A stretch of 8,249 nucleotides of DNA from Saprospiraceae bacterium (GCA_022842255.1 JALHPW010000045.1:1-8249); one strand, 5' to 3'. Shown: positions 1-6,654, counted from the first letter of the stretch. Numbers and translations are program-made. Notes: generated from the sequence alone by a model not told the origin.

Positions 1-721
1 TGCGAATATCATTGATATCCAGGAACTTACCCGCCAGTCGGATGCGTAATTGGCCTTGTTCACCGGTCACTTTACCGGTTGGGAAATCCAGGTTGGCCGT
101 CTGCACCGCCTGCGATACCTGCAACAGCGAAAGGCCGTATTGCTCCAAACGCGCCGAGGAAATGTTGATTTTGATTTCGCGCTCTTCCCCACCGAGGATG
201 CTCACTTGGGCCACCCCTTTTACCTGAGAAATTTCCGGGACGACGCGGTTTTTGACCACATCGTAAAAAGCGGGTCCGGTGAGGTTGCCGGCAACGCCAA
301 TTTTTAAAATAGGCAGTTCGTCGAGCGCAAATTTATTGATTACCGGCGTGCGCACTTCCTTGGGCAAGGAGGCTTGCAATTGGTTGATTTTGCGCTGCAT
401 TTCCTGCACCGCCTTGTCCAAATCCACCGATTGCTCAAACTCCACGGCGACAAAAGAGGAATTCTCCTGAGAGCCCACCTGGATTTGGTCAATGCCCTCA
501 AGCGAGGAAATGGCATCCTCGATGGGTTTGCTGACCGCATTTTCGACTTCGGAAGGTGAGGCGCCGGGATAAATGGTGATGATGGTCACCACCGGTGCGC
601 TGAATTTGGGCACCAGCTCGATGGGCAGGCGCATGTAACTGGCAACGCCCATAAAGGCCAACACGGCGAATGCCACGATGACCAGCGATGGGCGACGAAT
701 GGAAAGTGCGGTGATGTTCAC
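1..721 (-). CDS. RND-family efflux pump inner-membrane subunit (AcrB/HAE1-like), N-terminal 240 residues; runs off the window
   Basis: The reading frame is open from a GTG at 721 to the window edge, giving 240 residues of a protein that in this family is usually over 1000 long. It opens with the typical RND N-terminus (NITALSIRRPSLVIVAFAVL), whose hydrophobic stretch at about residues 10-30 is the first membrane helix. A porter subdomain follows, with YPGASPSEVENAVSKPIED, then LPKEVRTPVINK, then AQVSILGGEEREIKI, and near the edge NLDFPTGKV. These are hallmarks of HAE1-type proton-driven exporters of the inner membrane, which act with a periplasmic adaptor and an outer-membrane channel. The substrate cannot be told. 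GTG is chosen because an in-frame stop lies 15 bases upstream and the next ATG would delete the first helix. No adaptor gene lies upstream; the preceding gene is an unknown 158-residue protein, 22 bases away. Confidence 0.93.
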   Translation of the reverse strand, partial: MNITALSIRRPSLVIVAFAVLAFMGVASYMRLPIELVPKFSAPVVTIITIYPGASPSEVENAVSKPIEDAISSLEGIDQIQVGSQENSSFVAVEFEQSVDLDKAVQEMQRKINQLQASLPKEVRTPVINKFALDELPILKIGVAGNLTGPAFYDVVKNRVVPEISQVKGVAQVSILGGEEREIKINISSARLEQYGLSLLQVSQAVQTANLDFPTGKVTGEQGQLRIRLAGKFLDINDIR

Positions 722-743
722 GGGGCGAAGGTAGCACTACCCT

Positions 744-1220
744 TTAATCATACACCCCCAATTCCAACCCATCTTTTTCGCTAAGCTCCAGCATGATTTG
801 TTTTTCCCCAAAATCAAGGAGCATCGCATCGTTGCTGTACAAGCCGTTTTCTTCCTGGCGCGACAGGCGAATACCCTCCAACACGCTACCGATCACGTCG
901 TTCCATAGCGGCTGAACATTGGCCACAACCCGCTGTATGAGCGCTTCCCCATGCAGTTCTTTTAGTTTTTGGGCGGTTTCTACCAACGATTCAGCGGAGA
1001 TGATGCGGATGGCATCGGAACTTTCCCCACTCGAAACCAGCAGTGTTTCGCCGTTTTCGAAATACAGTTCGAGGGCGTAGAGAAATGCCGATTTTGAATT
1101 GGAGCGCCAAAGGTAGTAGTTGACCGTTGCAAGTATTTGGTTCTCAAAGGTTTGAAAGGCCTCTAGTTCGGATTGACGGAAGCAATCGGGTGGGGTTGGG
1201 TCGTGTGGGTCGTGCGTCAT
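744..1220 (-). CDS. hypothetical protein, 158 residues, upstream of the RND gene
   Basis: I do not recognise this family. The ATG at 1220 gives a soluble-looking protein with no signal peptide or membrane segment. The first dozen residues are rich in Asp, His and Pro. A probable alpha/beta region follows, with NYYLWRSNSKSAFLYALELYF at about residues 34-54 and GETLLVSSGESSDAIRI at about 57-73. The second half is predicted helical (SAESLVETAQKLKELHGEAL, about 75-94). The C-terminus is acidic and ends in LELGVYD. The gene ends 22 bases before the RND start on the same strand, so the two may be co-transcribed, but nothing in the sequence suggests a pump function. It is divergent from the methyltransferase gene across a 205-bp spacer. 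The length, coherent composition and good placement support it being a real gene. Confidence 0.72.
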   Translation of the reverse strand: MTHDPHDPTPPDCFRQSELEAFQTFENQILATVNYYLWRSNSKSAFLYALELYFENGETLLVSSGESSDAIRIISAESLVETAQKLKELHGEALIQRVVANVQPLWNDVIGSVLEGIRLSRQEENGLYSNDAMLLDFGEKQIMLELSEKDGLELGVYD

Positions 1221-1240
1221 GGGAAATTTCTTTCACCGGC

Positions 1241-1260
1241 AAAGTTCGTACTTTCGCGTC
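1241..1260. promoter_or_regulatory. possible overlapping divergent promoter -7 elements
   Basis: On the plus strand TACTTTCG (1249-1256) matches the Bacteroidota -7 consensus TAnnTTTG at 7 of 8 positions. On the minus strand GAACTTTG, overlapping it, also matches at 7 of 8. The site lies between the divergent 158-residue gene and the methyltransferase gene. No convincing -33 TTG box is visible at the expected distance on either strand, so this is only a candidate. A start here would give the methyltransferase mRNA a leader of about 160 bases. Confidence 0.25.
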
Positions 1261-1290
1261 GGATGTGGTCGTCTTGTGAGCTTGATTTGA

Positions 1291-1384
1291 GTTTATAAAG
1301 TTGATGAGCGTTGATAATTGCACCCTGCAAGCAAGGATTGTCTGCTTTTTTGGGTTCATATAACCCTTAATCAACTTTATAAAC
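1291..1384. repeat. 15-bp perfect inverted repeat in the methyltransferase leader
   Basis: GTTTATAAAGTTGAT at 1291-1305 is the exact reverse complement of 1370-1384, with 64 bases between the arms. The enclosed stretch holds a small hairpin, GGGTT-CATAT-AACCC (1352-1366). The octamer AACCCTTA occurs at 1362-1369 and again at 1392-1399, each time shortly before CAAC. The arrangement could form a large stem-loop in the leader RNA or be a pair of protein-binding sites. The reading frame is open through here, but the encoded extension looks non-coding, so I treat it as leader. Confidence 0.6.
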
Positions 1385-1425
1385 ACCAATCAACCCTTAG
1401 CAACAGCCGCAGCACCGCTAACAAA

Positions 1426-2592
1426 ATGACCACACAATTCCTCGACGCCTTCCGCACCGCTTTTACTTCCGGACAACTGCTCAAATGTACCTTGGGCAAA
1501 CCCACCCCTGCGGCGCCAACGGACCTGAAAAACGTGTACCTCCGCCCGGTTCTCTTGAAAAAAGGCCTGCACGTCGCGTTTACTTTTCGCTACAAAACCC
1601 GTGATGAGGTAAAGAATTTTAGCCTCGAAGAAGCGCTCCTGCAATTGGATAAAACACTCGGGACTACCTTCCTAAACGCTGATTTGTTGACCCCCGAACG
1701 CGATTTTTCCCTTCAGTTCAACCCCAAAGGCGAAGCCCAGTTTTCAGCCAAAAAACCTTCCCAAAAGATGCCCACAGCCCCTCCTGCCACCCACGACCGG
1801 GTGAAACACCGACTGCTCAACCCCAGTGCGCCTTGGCTTCACTTGCTCGGAATTACCAATGCAAAAGGGGAGGTTTTGGCGGCACACCAAGACAAATGGC
1901 GGCAAATCAACAAATACCTCGAAACCATCGAGAGCCTGCTGCGCGACCAAGCCCTGCCCAAAGATGCCAACATCGCCGACATGGGTTCTGGAAAGGGATA
2001 TTTGACCTTTGCCCTGTACGATTTTTTGCAAAACCACCTTGGGCTTCAGCCGCAAATCACGGGCATTGAACTCCGACCGGCGCTCGTTGATTTTTGTAAT
2101 AAAACGGCGCAAGAGGTTGGTTTTCAAAACCTTAGATTTGTGGCGCAGGACATCGCCGAGTACCATCCAGAATCCTTGGACATGCTCATCGCGCTCCATG
2201 CCTGCGACACCGCCACCGACCTTGCCTTGGCAGCGGGCATTCGTCAAAAAGCCCGGATTATTGTGGTCGCGCCTTGTTGTCACAAACAAATCCGCCGTGA
2301 AATGCAGGCCAAAAACGAACTAACGCCTTTGCTCCAACATGGTATTCTGTTGGAACGTCAGGCCGAAATCGTAACAGATGGTATCCGGGCCCTCCTGCTC
2401 GAGGCAGAAGGCTACCATACCAAGGTGTTTGAGTTCATTTCTACCGAACACACCGCCAAAAACGTCATGATTACGGCCACAATGGATCACCGGCGACTGA
2501 ACCAACGGAGGGCAGATGCTCTGGCACAGGTGGCCGCGCTCAAGTCCGGCTTTGGCATCGGCGAACATTGGTTGGAGAAATTATTGCGTTAA
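1426..2592 (+). CDS. class I SAM-dependent methyltransferase (Methyltransf_32 / METTL25-like type)
   Basis: This 388-residue protein probably transfers a methyl group from S-adenosylmethionine; the substrate is unknown. Residues 1-120 form an N-terminal region without a recognisable motif, rich in Lys, Pro and Phe. The Rossmann-type domain starts near 180 with motif I, IADMGSGKGYLTF (183-195). The acidic residue expected to contact the SAM ribose is E215 in GIEL, and AQDI (240-243) is a plausible adenine-contact loop. Two further motifs, HACDTATD (258-265) and APCCH (282-286), are what I associate with the Methyltransf_32 group that includes eukaryotic METTL25/GSTCD-like proteins. The ATG at 1426 is preferred over an in-frame ATG at 1318. 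The upstream one would translate across the inverted repeat and add 36 residues with no domain character. The gene stands alone and is followed 3 bases later by a very large palindrome. It has no signal peptide, so it is cytoplasmic. Confidence 0.88.
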   Translation: MTTQFLDAFRTAFTSGQLLKCTLGKPTPAAPTDLKNVYLRPVLLKKGLHVAFTFRYKTRDEVKNFSLEEALLQLDKTLGTTFLNADLLTPERDFSLQFNPKGEAQFSAKKPSQKMPTAPPATHDRVKHRLLNPSAPWLHLLGITNAKGEVLAAHQDKWRQINKYLETIESLLRDQALPKDANIADMGSGKGYLTFALYDFLQNHLGLQPQITGIELRPALVDFCNKTAQEVGFQNLRFVAQDIAEYHPESLDMLIALHACDTATDLALAAGIRQKARIIVVAPCCHKQIRREMQAKNELTPLLQHGILLERQAEIVTDGIRALLLEAEGYHTKVFEFISTEHTAKNVMITATMDHRRLNQRRADALAQVAALKSGFGIGEHWLEKLLR

Positions 2593-2595
2593 AAG

Positions 2596-2689
2596 GTGCG
2601 TTTCCAATTGGGCTTGGCTATTCATATTCACCGGGTGACTTCGAAGTCACCCGGTGAATATGAATAGCCAAGCGCAACTTGAAACACAC
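2596..2689. repeat. 94-nt near-perfect palindrome with a perfect 62-nt core; probable terminator or cruciform element
   Basis: The core 2612-2673 is a perfect palindrome with 31-bp arms and no spacer, centred on TTCGAA (2640-2645). Pairing continues outward to 2596/2689 with only four mismatches (2611/2674, 2607/2678, 2605/2680, 2599/2686), giving 43 of 47 pairs. It starts 3 bases after the methyltransferase stop, so as RNA it would be a long 3' hairpin. No T-run follows, so intrinsic termination is not obvious. Alternatives are 3'-end protection of mRNA, a dispersed palindromic element, or a DNA cruciform. Such lengths are well above what a transcription-factor operator needs. Confidence 0.85.
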
Positions 2690-2975
2690 GCAAATGAAAA
2701 GTAACCTGACAACCGCTATTCAGCTTCCTGCTGAATACATCATTTTCCACCGAAAGTATCTTCGTTTTGTCATTTTGTAGAAAAAATGTGTGCGTCTCAC
2801 ACTAAGGCGCAATTCTTGCGTTGATGTATGGTCTATTGATTGAATGATTCCCAAATCCCCAACCCCAAACTCAACAAATTCAACTTATTTTTGTCCATTC
2901 AAAAAACACATTTCGGCAATGCAAATTTTCCCCCGCCGTTTAGGCACTTTCGACCTTGACAAATTCCTCTACGAC
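2690..2975 (+). promoter_or_regulatory. 286-bp leader of the S41 protease gene, with promoter candidates and a hairpin
   Basis: No convincing gene is seen here. TATTCAGC-TTCCT-GCTGAATA (2717-2737) is a perfect 8-bp inverted repeat with a 5-base loop. Two -7-like motifs occur. TATCTTCG (2757-2764) matches TAnnTTTG at 7 of 8 positions, and TATTTTTG (2886-2893) matches all 8; a start near 2899 would give a leader of about 75 bases. Neither has a clear -33 TTG. A short inverted repeat GTGTG-CGTCT-CACAC sits at 2788-2802. The frame of the protease is open back to an ATG at 2844, but that extension is Asn/Pro/Ser-rich and would bury the signal sequence. Confidence 0.3.
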
Positions 2976-5126
2976 ATGAAAATCAAATCGTCGCTTGCTT
3001 TATTCTCCATTGTCGGCATCGTGGGCATCGCACTGCTTTTCCACGAATACAATCCGTTCGACAAAGGTGGCCCCGGCAGCACACCTGAGCGGGACGCAGC
3101 CCTGATTCGCACCATTTCACAGGTGTTGACGCGCGGCCACTTCCAGCCGAAGGATATGGATGATAATTTTTCAAAAAGTGTATATGCCCTCTATCTCAAG
3201 GATGTAGATGGCGGAAAACGCTTCCTCTCTCAAGCAGATATCGACCAGTTGAAGCCGTTTGAACTTCAGTTGGACGACCAGACGCGGGCTGGTACGTTTC
3301 AGTTCTTCGACCTTTCCGTGACCCTGTTGGAGGCCTCCTTGACCAAAACGCAGGGCTGGTATCGCGAGATATTGGCCTCGCCCATCGATTTTTCAAAAAA
3401 TGAGGAACTCCAGGCCGATGGGGAAAAACTCAAATGGGCAAAGGACGATGCCGAACTCCGTACCCGTTGGGAGCGCTGGATGAAATACGAGGTGCTCAGC
3501 CGCGTAACGGAAGAGCAGGACAAACAGGAAAAACCTGAGTTCAAAGGCGATAAAAAAGACTTTGCCACCATCGAAAAAGAACAGCGCGCCAAGGTGCTGG
3601 ATGTGTACGACAAGTGGTTCAAACGTTTGCAAAAACTCGACCACAACCGGCGTTTGGAGATTTACCTCAACGCCATGACCAACTATTTCGACCCACACAC
3701 GGGCTACTATTCCCCCCGTGAAAAGGAGAATTTCGACATCCAAATGTCGGGCAAACTCGAAGGCATCGGCGCCCGCCTGCAAAGCGATGGTGAAAAAACC
3801 ACCGTCACTGAAATCGTGCCCGGCGGACCAGCTTGGAAACAGGGCGTCCTGCAAGCCAAAGACGTGGTGCTCAAAGTAGCCCAAGGCGACACCGATGCCG
3901 AATCGGTCGACATCATGGGCTGGGATATCGACGATGTGGTATCAAAAATTCGCGGCAAAAAAGACTCCAAAGTCACACTGACCATCCAAAAAGCATCCGA
4001 TGGCTCTGAGAAGGTCATCACCATCGTCCGCGATGTGGTGATTATGGAAGAAGGTTTTGCCAAGTCCTTGATCCTCAATGAGGGCAGCGCAGAGCAAGAC
4101 CGGATTGGTTATATCTATTTGCCTAAATTTTACGCCGATTTTGAAAGCGGGCGCACCAGCTGCGCACAAGACGTAGCCGCAGAGGTGGAGAAGTTGAAAA
4201 AAGAATCGGTCAAAGGCATTATCCTCGACCTGCGCAACAACGGGGGCGGTTCGCTGCGTGATGTAGTGACCATGAGCGGACTTTTCATCGAAGAAGGTCC
4301 CATCGTGCAAGTGAAAAGCCGCGGACGCGCTACCGAAATTCTCCGCGACAACGATTCCCGCGTACAGTGGGGCGGTCCGCTGATCGTGATGGTCAATGGG
4401 TTCAGTGCTTCGGCCTCTGAAATCCTGGCCGCAGCCATGCAGGACTACAGCCGCGCCGTTATCGTAGGTTCGTCCAGCACCTATGGAAAAGGCACGGTAC
4501 AGCGCTTCTTCGACCTGGACAATGCTGCTTCCGATGAAAGCGTAAAACCATTGGGTGAGATGAAAATGACCATCCAGAAGTTCTATCGCGTAACTGGAAA
4601 AACCACCCAGTTGGACGGCGTGGTCCCGGACATCGTGTTGCCAGATTTCTACAATTTGCTTGAAAACGGCGAACGCGACAACGATTACCCCTTGGCGTCG
4701 ACCACCATCGAGCCCGTTCCTTTCAAACAAAGCACCTACCGGATTGCTGATGCCAACCAGTTGAAAAACAACAGCCAGGCACGCGTTAAGGCAGACGCTA
4801 CGTTCCAAAAAGTAACGGAGAACGCGCAGCGCCTCCGCAAACGTAAAGACGATAGCAGCTACCCGCTCCTTGCTGAAAAGTATCGCCAATGGAACAGAAA
4901 GCAAGACCAGGAAGCCGAGCAGTTTGACAATATCTTCAAACCCATCGAAAGCTTCAAAATCAATAACCTGGCCGCCGACCTTCCACAAATCCAAAGCGAT
5001 ACCTCCCGTACTGCCCGCAACGATAGCTGGATCAAAGAGCGCCAAAAAGACGTACAACTCTACGAAACCCTGCGCATCATGCTCGATATGCTTCGCATTG
5101 ACGGCGTAGCCGCAGGAAAGCACTAG
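2976..5126 (+). CDS. tail-specific protease, S41 family (Prc/Tsp-like), membrane-anchored or periplasmic
   Basis: This 716-residue serine protease is close in length to E. coli Prc (682), which degrades or trims periplasmic proteins from their C-termini. Residues 5-22 (SSLALFSIVGIVGIALLF) are a signal sequence or anchor. An N-terminal helical domain (about 35-250) includes FDPHTGYYSP (238-247). The PDZ domain spans about 256-350 (GKLEGIGARL; VTEIVPGGPAWKQG). The protease domain includes IGYIYLPKFY (377-386) and GIILDLRNNGGGSL (414-427). The catalytic dyad is S479 in FSASASEIL and K505 in STYGKGTVQ. Their spacing is 26 residues against 25 as I recall it for Prc, owing to one extra residue before TYGKG. 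A C-terminal helical domain (about 565-700) resembles the DUF3340 region of Prc. The ATG at 2976 puts the signal sequence at the start; in-frame ATGs at 2844 and 2919 are less likely. It converges on the PD40 gene. Confidence 0.93.
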   Translation: MKIKSSLALFSIVGIVGIALLFHEYNPFDKGGPGSTPERDAALIRTISQVLTRGHFQPKDMDDNFSKSVYALYLKDVDGGKRFLSQADIDQLKPFELQLDDQTRAGTFQFFDLSVTLLEASLTKTQGWYREILASPIDFSKNEELQADGEKLKWAKDDAELRTRWERWMKYEVLSRVTEEQDKQEKPEFKGDKKDFATIEKEQRAKVLDVYDKWFKRLQKLDHNRRLEIYLNAMTNYFDPHTGYYSPREKENFDIQMSGKLEGIGARLQSDGEKTTVTEIVPGGPAWKQGVLQAKDVVLKVAQGDTDAESVDIMGWDIDDVVSKIRGKKDSKVTLTIQKASDGSEKVITIVRDVVIMEEGFAKSLILNEGSAEQDRIGYIYLPKFYADFESGRTSCAQDVAAEVEKLKKESVKGIILDLRNNGGGSLRDVVTMSGLFIEEGPIVQVKSRGRATEILRDNDSRVQWGGPLIVMVNGFSASASEILAAAMQDYSRAVIVGSSSTYGKGTVQRFFDLDNAASDESVKPLGEMKMTIQKFYRVTGKTTQLDGVVPDIVLPDFYNLLENGERDNDYPLASTTIEPVPFKQSTYRIADANQLKNNSQARVKADATFQKVTENAQRLRKRKDDSSYPLLAEKYRQWNRKQDQEAEQFDNIFKPIESFKINNLAADLPQIQSDTSRTARNDSWIKERQKDVQLYETLRIMLDMLRIDGVAAGKH

Positions 5127-5129
5127 AAG

Positions 5130-5199
5130 TACGAATTACGATTTGCGAATTACGACTTGCGAGGTACGAATTACGATTTGCGATTTGCGAAGTACGATT
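5130..5199 (+). repeat. heptanucleotide tandem array, ten units, consensus T(A/G)CGANN
   Basis: Ten successive 7-mers fit exactly from 5130 to 5199: TACGAAT, TACGATT, TGCGAAT, TACGACT, TGCGAGG, TACGAAT, TACGATT, TGCGATT, TGCGAAG, TACGATT. The 20-base stretch at 5129-5148 recurs exactly at 5164-5183, five units later. The array starts 4 bases after the S41 stop codon. A shorter array of the same heptamer lies in the opposite orientation at 5428-5455. The heptamer format recalls the short tandemly repeated sequences described in cyanobacteria, but no relation is implied. Confidence 0.85.
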
Positions 5200-5228
5200 G
5201 GGGCTTTGCGCTTGGCTTTGTCAAAAAG

Positions 5229-5274
5229 AACAGGGCTTGACTGATGATTCAGTCAAGCCCTGTTTCTTTTTTTT
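5229..5274. terminator. strong bidirectional rho-independent terminator
   Basis: A perfect 16-bp stem (5229-5244 with 5249-5264, starting AACAGGGCTTG) has a TGAT loop. It is followed on the plus strand by TC and eight T residues (5267-5274). On the minus strand the same stem is followed by CTTTTTGA. With one bulged base the A and T tracts also pair and lengthen the stem. It sits between convergent genes, as expected for an element ending both transcripts. Confidence 0.88.
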
Positions 5275-5280
5275 GTAAAG

Positions 5281-5368
5281 TAGAAAATCGTCAAAAACGG
5301 GATAGCGTACCTACGGCACGCTTTTTTATCTGAAACGACATTTCTACAAAAATTTCATCCCGCTGGGA
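5281..5368. other. structured intergenic segment with a second terminator-like hairpin
   Basis: TAGAAAATCGT (5281-5291) and the reverse complement of 5335-5346 match with one small indel, forming an outer stem. Inside, GCGT-A-CC-TAC-GG-C-ACGC (5305-5321) makes a hairpin with one mismatch, followed by six T residues (5322-5327). Just outside, TCCC-GCT-GGGA (5358-5368) is another perfect small hairpin. The composition resembles dispersed intergenic elements that I associate with Bacteroidota genomes. I cannot confirm this without other copies. Confidence 0.5.
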
Positions 5369-5427
5369 CGTATTTTGCTAAAAGTTCGGGATGACTCATG
5401 TTTTGACAAAGCCAAGAGCAGAGCCCC

Positions 5428-5455
5428 AATCGTAATTCACACCTCGTACTTCGTA
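5428..5455 (-). repeat. heptanucleotide array, four units, opposite orientation
   Basis: Read on the minus strand, 5455 to 5428 gives TACGAAG, TACGAGG, TGTGAAT, TACGATT, the same heptamer family as at 5130-5199. It begins 2 bases after the stop codon of the minus-strand PD40 gene. Each convergent gene is therefore followed almost immediately, in its own reading direction, by the same type of array. Confidence 0.8.
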
Positions 5456-5456
5456 C

Positions 5457-6542
5457 CTAGTCAACCCATTCCGCCACAAAAACATTCGTGTCGCGGGTGC
5501 CATTGTTGTTGCGGTTGCTACTCCAGGAGAGTTTTTTGCCATCGGGCGAGAACATTGGGAAAGAGTTGAACATGCTTTCCGAGGTGATTTGTTCGAGGCC
5601 TGTGCCGTCGAGATTGATCATATAGAGCTGGAAATCATAACCCCGTTTGGAGTGGTGATTGCTGCTGAAAATGATTTTTTTGCCGGAGGGGTGGAAAAAA
5701 GGCGCCCAGTTGGCCTTGCCCAAATGCGTGATTTGACGCAGGTCGGTGCCGTCCACATTGCAGGTGTAGATTTCCATGTTGGTTGGCGCTACCAGGTGTT
5801 GCGCAAGGTAATCGCGGTATTCCTTGATTTCCTCGGCCGTCTTTGGGCGACTGGCGCGGAACACGATTTTGGAGCCATCTTGGCTGAAAAACGCGCCTCC
5901 GTCGTAGCCCAAATCAAACGTGATCTGCTTCAGGTTGCTGCCGTCGAGGTTCATGGTCCAGAGCTCGAGGTCGCCGGAGCGGTCGCTCGTAAACAGGATT
6001 TTGTCGCCCTTGGGGCTCAACACCGCCTCGGCGTCATAACCTGGCGCATCGGTCAGCTGCTTGGTAATGTTGCCCTTAAGGTCTGCGATGTAGATATCGT
6101 AGGTGTCGAAAATAGACCAGAGGTATTTGCCGCCCGCGCGCAGGTCGGGCGTATGTGGACAAGCGTCGCCGCCCTCGTGGGTGCTGGCGTACAGGATGTG
6201 TTTGCCATCAGGCATGAAATAGGAGCAAGTGGTGCGGCCTTTCAACGTGCTGATAGCCTTTGGTTTATAAGTGCTGTCGCCCGCAGCGTCCTTGATTTTC
6301 ATGGTGAAAATCTGGTCGCACTCGACGCCCCATTTGGCGTTGTTGCTTTGGAAGGTGAGCGCCTTGCTATCCGGGCTCCAATACGCTTCAGCATTGTCGC
6401 CGCCGAAGGTGAGCTGGCGGATGTTTTTCAGGTGTTTTTCAGGCATAGGCGCGGGAGCTGCGCCTGCGTCTGCAGAAGGATGTTGGGCAAAAAGTGTCAG
6501 TGACAGGATGTTGAGCAAAAACAATAAGGAAATTCGGTGCAT
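5457..6542 (-). CDS. secreted TolB-like PD40 beta-propeller protein
   Basis: The 361-residue product starts with a signal peptide (SLLFLLNILSLTLFAQ, about 5-20) and is probably periplasmic or surface-exposed. It then carries six PD40-type repeats: WSPDSKALTFQSN (55-67), FMPDGKHILYAST (109-121), LSPKGDKILFTSD (175-187), FSQDGSKIVFRAS (219-231), FHPSGKKIIFSSN (283-295) and FSPDGKKLSWSSN (331-343). Several are preceded by strands such as LDGSNLKQITF. Six repeats fit a six-bladed propeller like the TolB C-terminal domain, but there is no TolB N-terminal domain and no Tol/Pal neighbour. A binding or scaffolding role is therefore inferred, not a Tol function. Four Cys residues (75, 106, 128, 261) could form disulfides. 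The gene converges with S41 and diverges from the S26-like gene; the stop at 5457 abuts the heptamer array. Confidence 0.88.
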   Translation of the reverse strand: MHRISLLFLLNILSLTLFAQHPSADAGAAPAPMPEKHLKNIRQLTFGGDNAEAYWSPDSKALTFQSNNAKWGVECDQIFTMKIKDAAGDSTYKPKAISTLKGRTTCSYFMPDGKHILYASTHEGGDACPHTPDLRAGGKYLWSIFDTYDIYIADLKGNITKQLTDAPGYDAEAVLSPKGDKILFTSDRSGDLELWTMNLDGSNLKQITFDLGYDGGAFFSQDGSKIVFRASRPKTAEEIKEYRDYLAQHLVAPTNMEIYTCNVDGTDLRQITHLGKANWAPFFHPSGKKIIFSSNHHSKRGYDFQLYMINLDGTGLEQITSESMFNSFPMFSPDGKKLSWSSNRNNNGTRDTNVFVAEWVD

Positions 6543-6654
6543 AACAAAATTGAAAATTTTGCCGCAAGGTCGGAGTCCCTTGGCAATAGGTCGTCAGGAT
6601 TTGGTCAAGAAGTGCAATCTTGCGAGCAAAACATAAAAACCAACCAACCGCATC
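6543..6654. promoter_or_regulatory. 112-bp divergent intergenic region with an operator-like inverted repeat
   Basis: CAAAATT-GAA-AATTTTG (6545-6561) is a perfect 7-bp inverted repeat directly upstream of the PD40 start codon. Within it, CAATTTTG on the minus strand fits the -7 consensus TAnnTTTG at 7 of 8. For the plus-strand S26 gene, AATCTTGC (6616-6623) is a weak -7-like match. The leader before ATG 6655 is A/C-rich (AAACATAAAAACCAACCAAC) without a Shine-Dalgarno sequence, which is common in Bacteroidota. Confidence 0.3.

Larger units (their letters stand above)
5193..5434. repeat. 34-bp inverted repeat enclosing a 174-bp terminator-bearing segment
   Basis: The arm at 5193-5226 (starts TACGATTGGGGCT, ends CTTTGTCAAAA) is the reverse complement of 5401-5434 at 32 of 34 positions. 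The last heptamer of each flanking array lies within the arm, so heptamer arrays and arms together form one symmetrical unit from about 5130 to 5455. It fills the space between the convergent S41 and PD40 genes. No terminal transposon features, target duplication or coding capacity are seen inside. Confidence 0.8.

Noticed and set aside
1318..1425. N-terminal extension of the methyltransferase from ATG 1318
   Set aside because: It would run across the inverted repeat and hairpin and adds no recognisable domain; the ATG at 1426 fits better.
1744..2289. A 181-codon minus-strand frame opposite the methyltransferase
   Set aside because: It mirrors the coding strand, which carries all SAM-binding motifs; it has no motifs of its own.
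2844..2975. N-terminal extension of the S41 protease from ATG 2844 or 2919
   Set aside because: The extension is low-complexity and would place the hydrophobic signal segment about 30 to 65 residues in; the ATG at 2976 gives a normal signal sequence.
3942..5123. A 393-codon minus-strand frame opposite the S41 protease
   Set aside because: The plus strand encodes a complete S41 protease with catalytic residues; the antisense product is a shadow of its codon bias.
5130..5455. Complete IS or MITE between the convergent genes
   Set aside because: There is an inverted repeat but no transposase, no target-site duplication visible next to the stop codons, and the heptamer arrays are of unequal length.
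5589..6503. A 304-codon open frame on the plus strand antisense to the PD40 gene
   Set aside because: The minus-strand frame has a signal peptide and six clear PD40 repeats. The antisense translation is a Val/Ala-rich mirror without domain character.
2976..6542. Tricorn-like protease system made from the S41 and PD40 propeller genes
   Set aside because: Tricorn joins propeller and S41 in one chain. Here the two genes are convergent, separately terminated, and the S41 protein has the Prc domain order.
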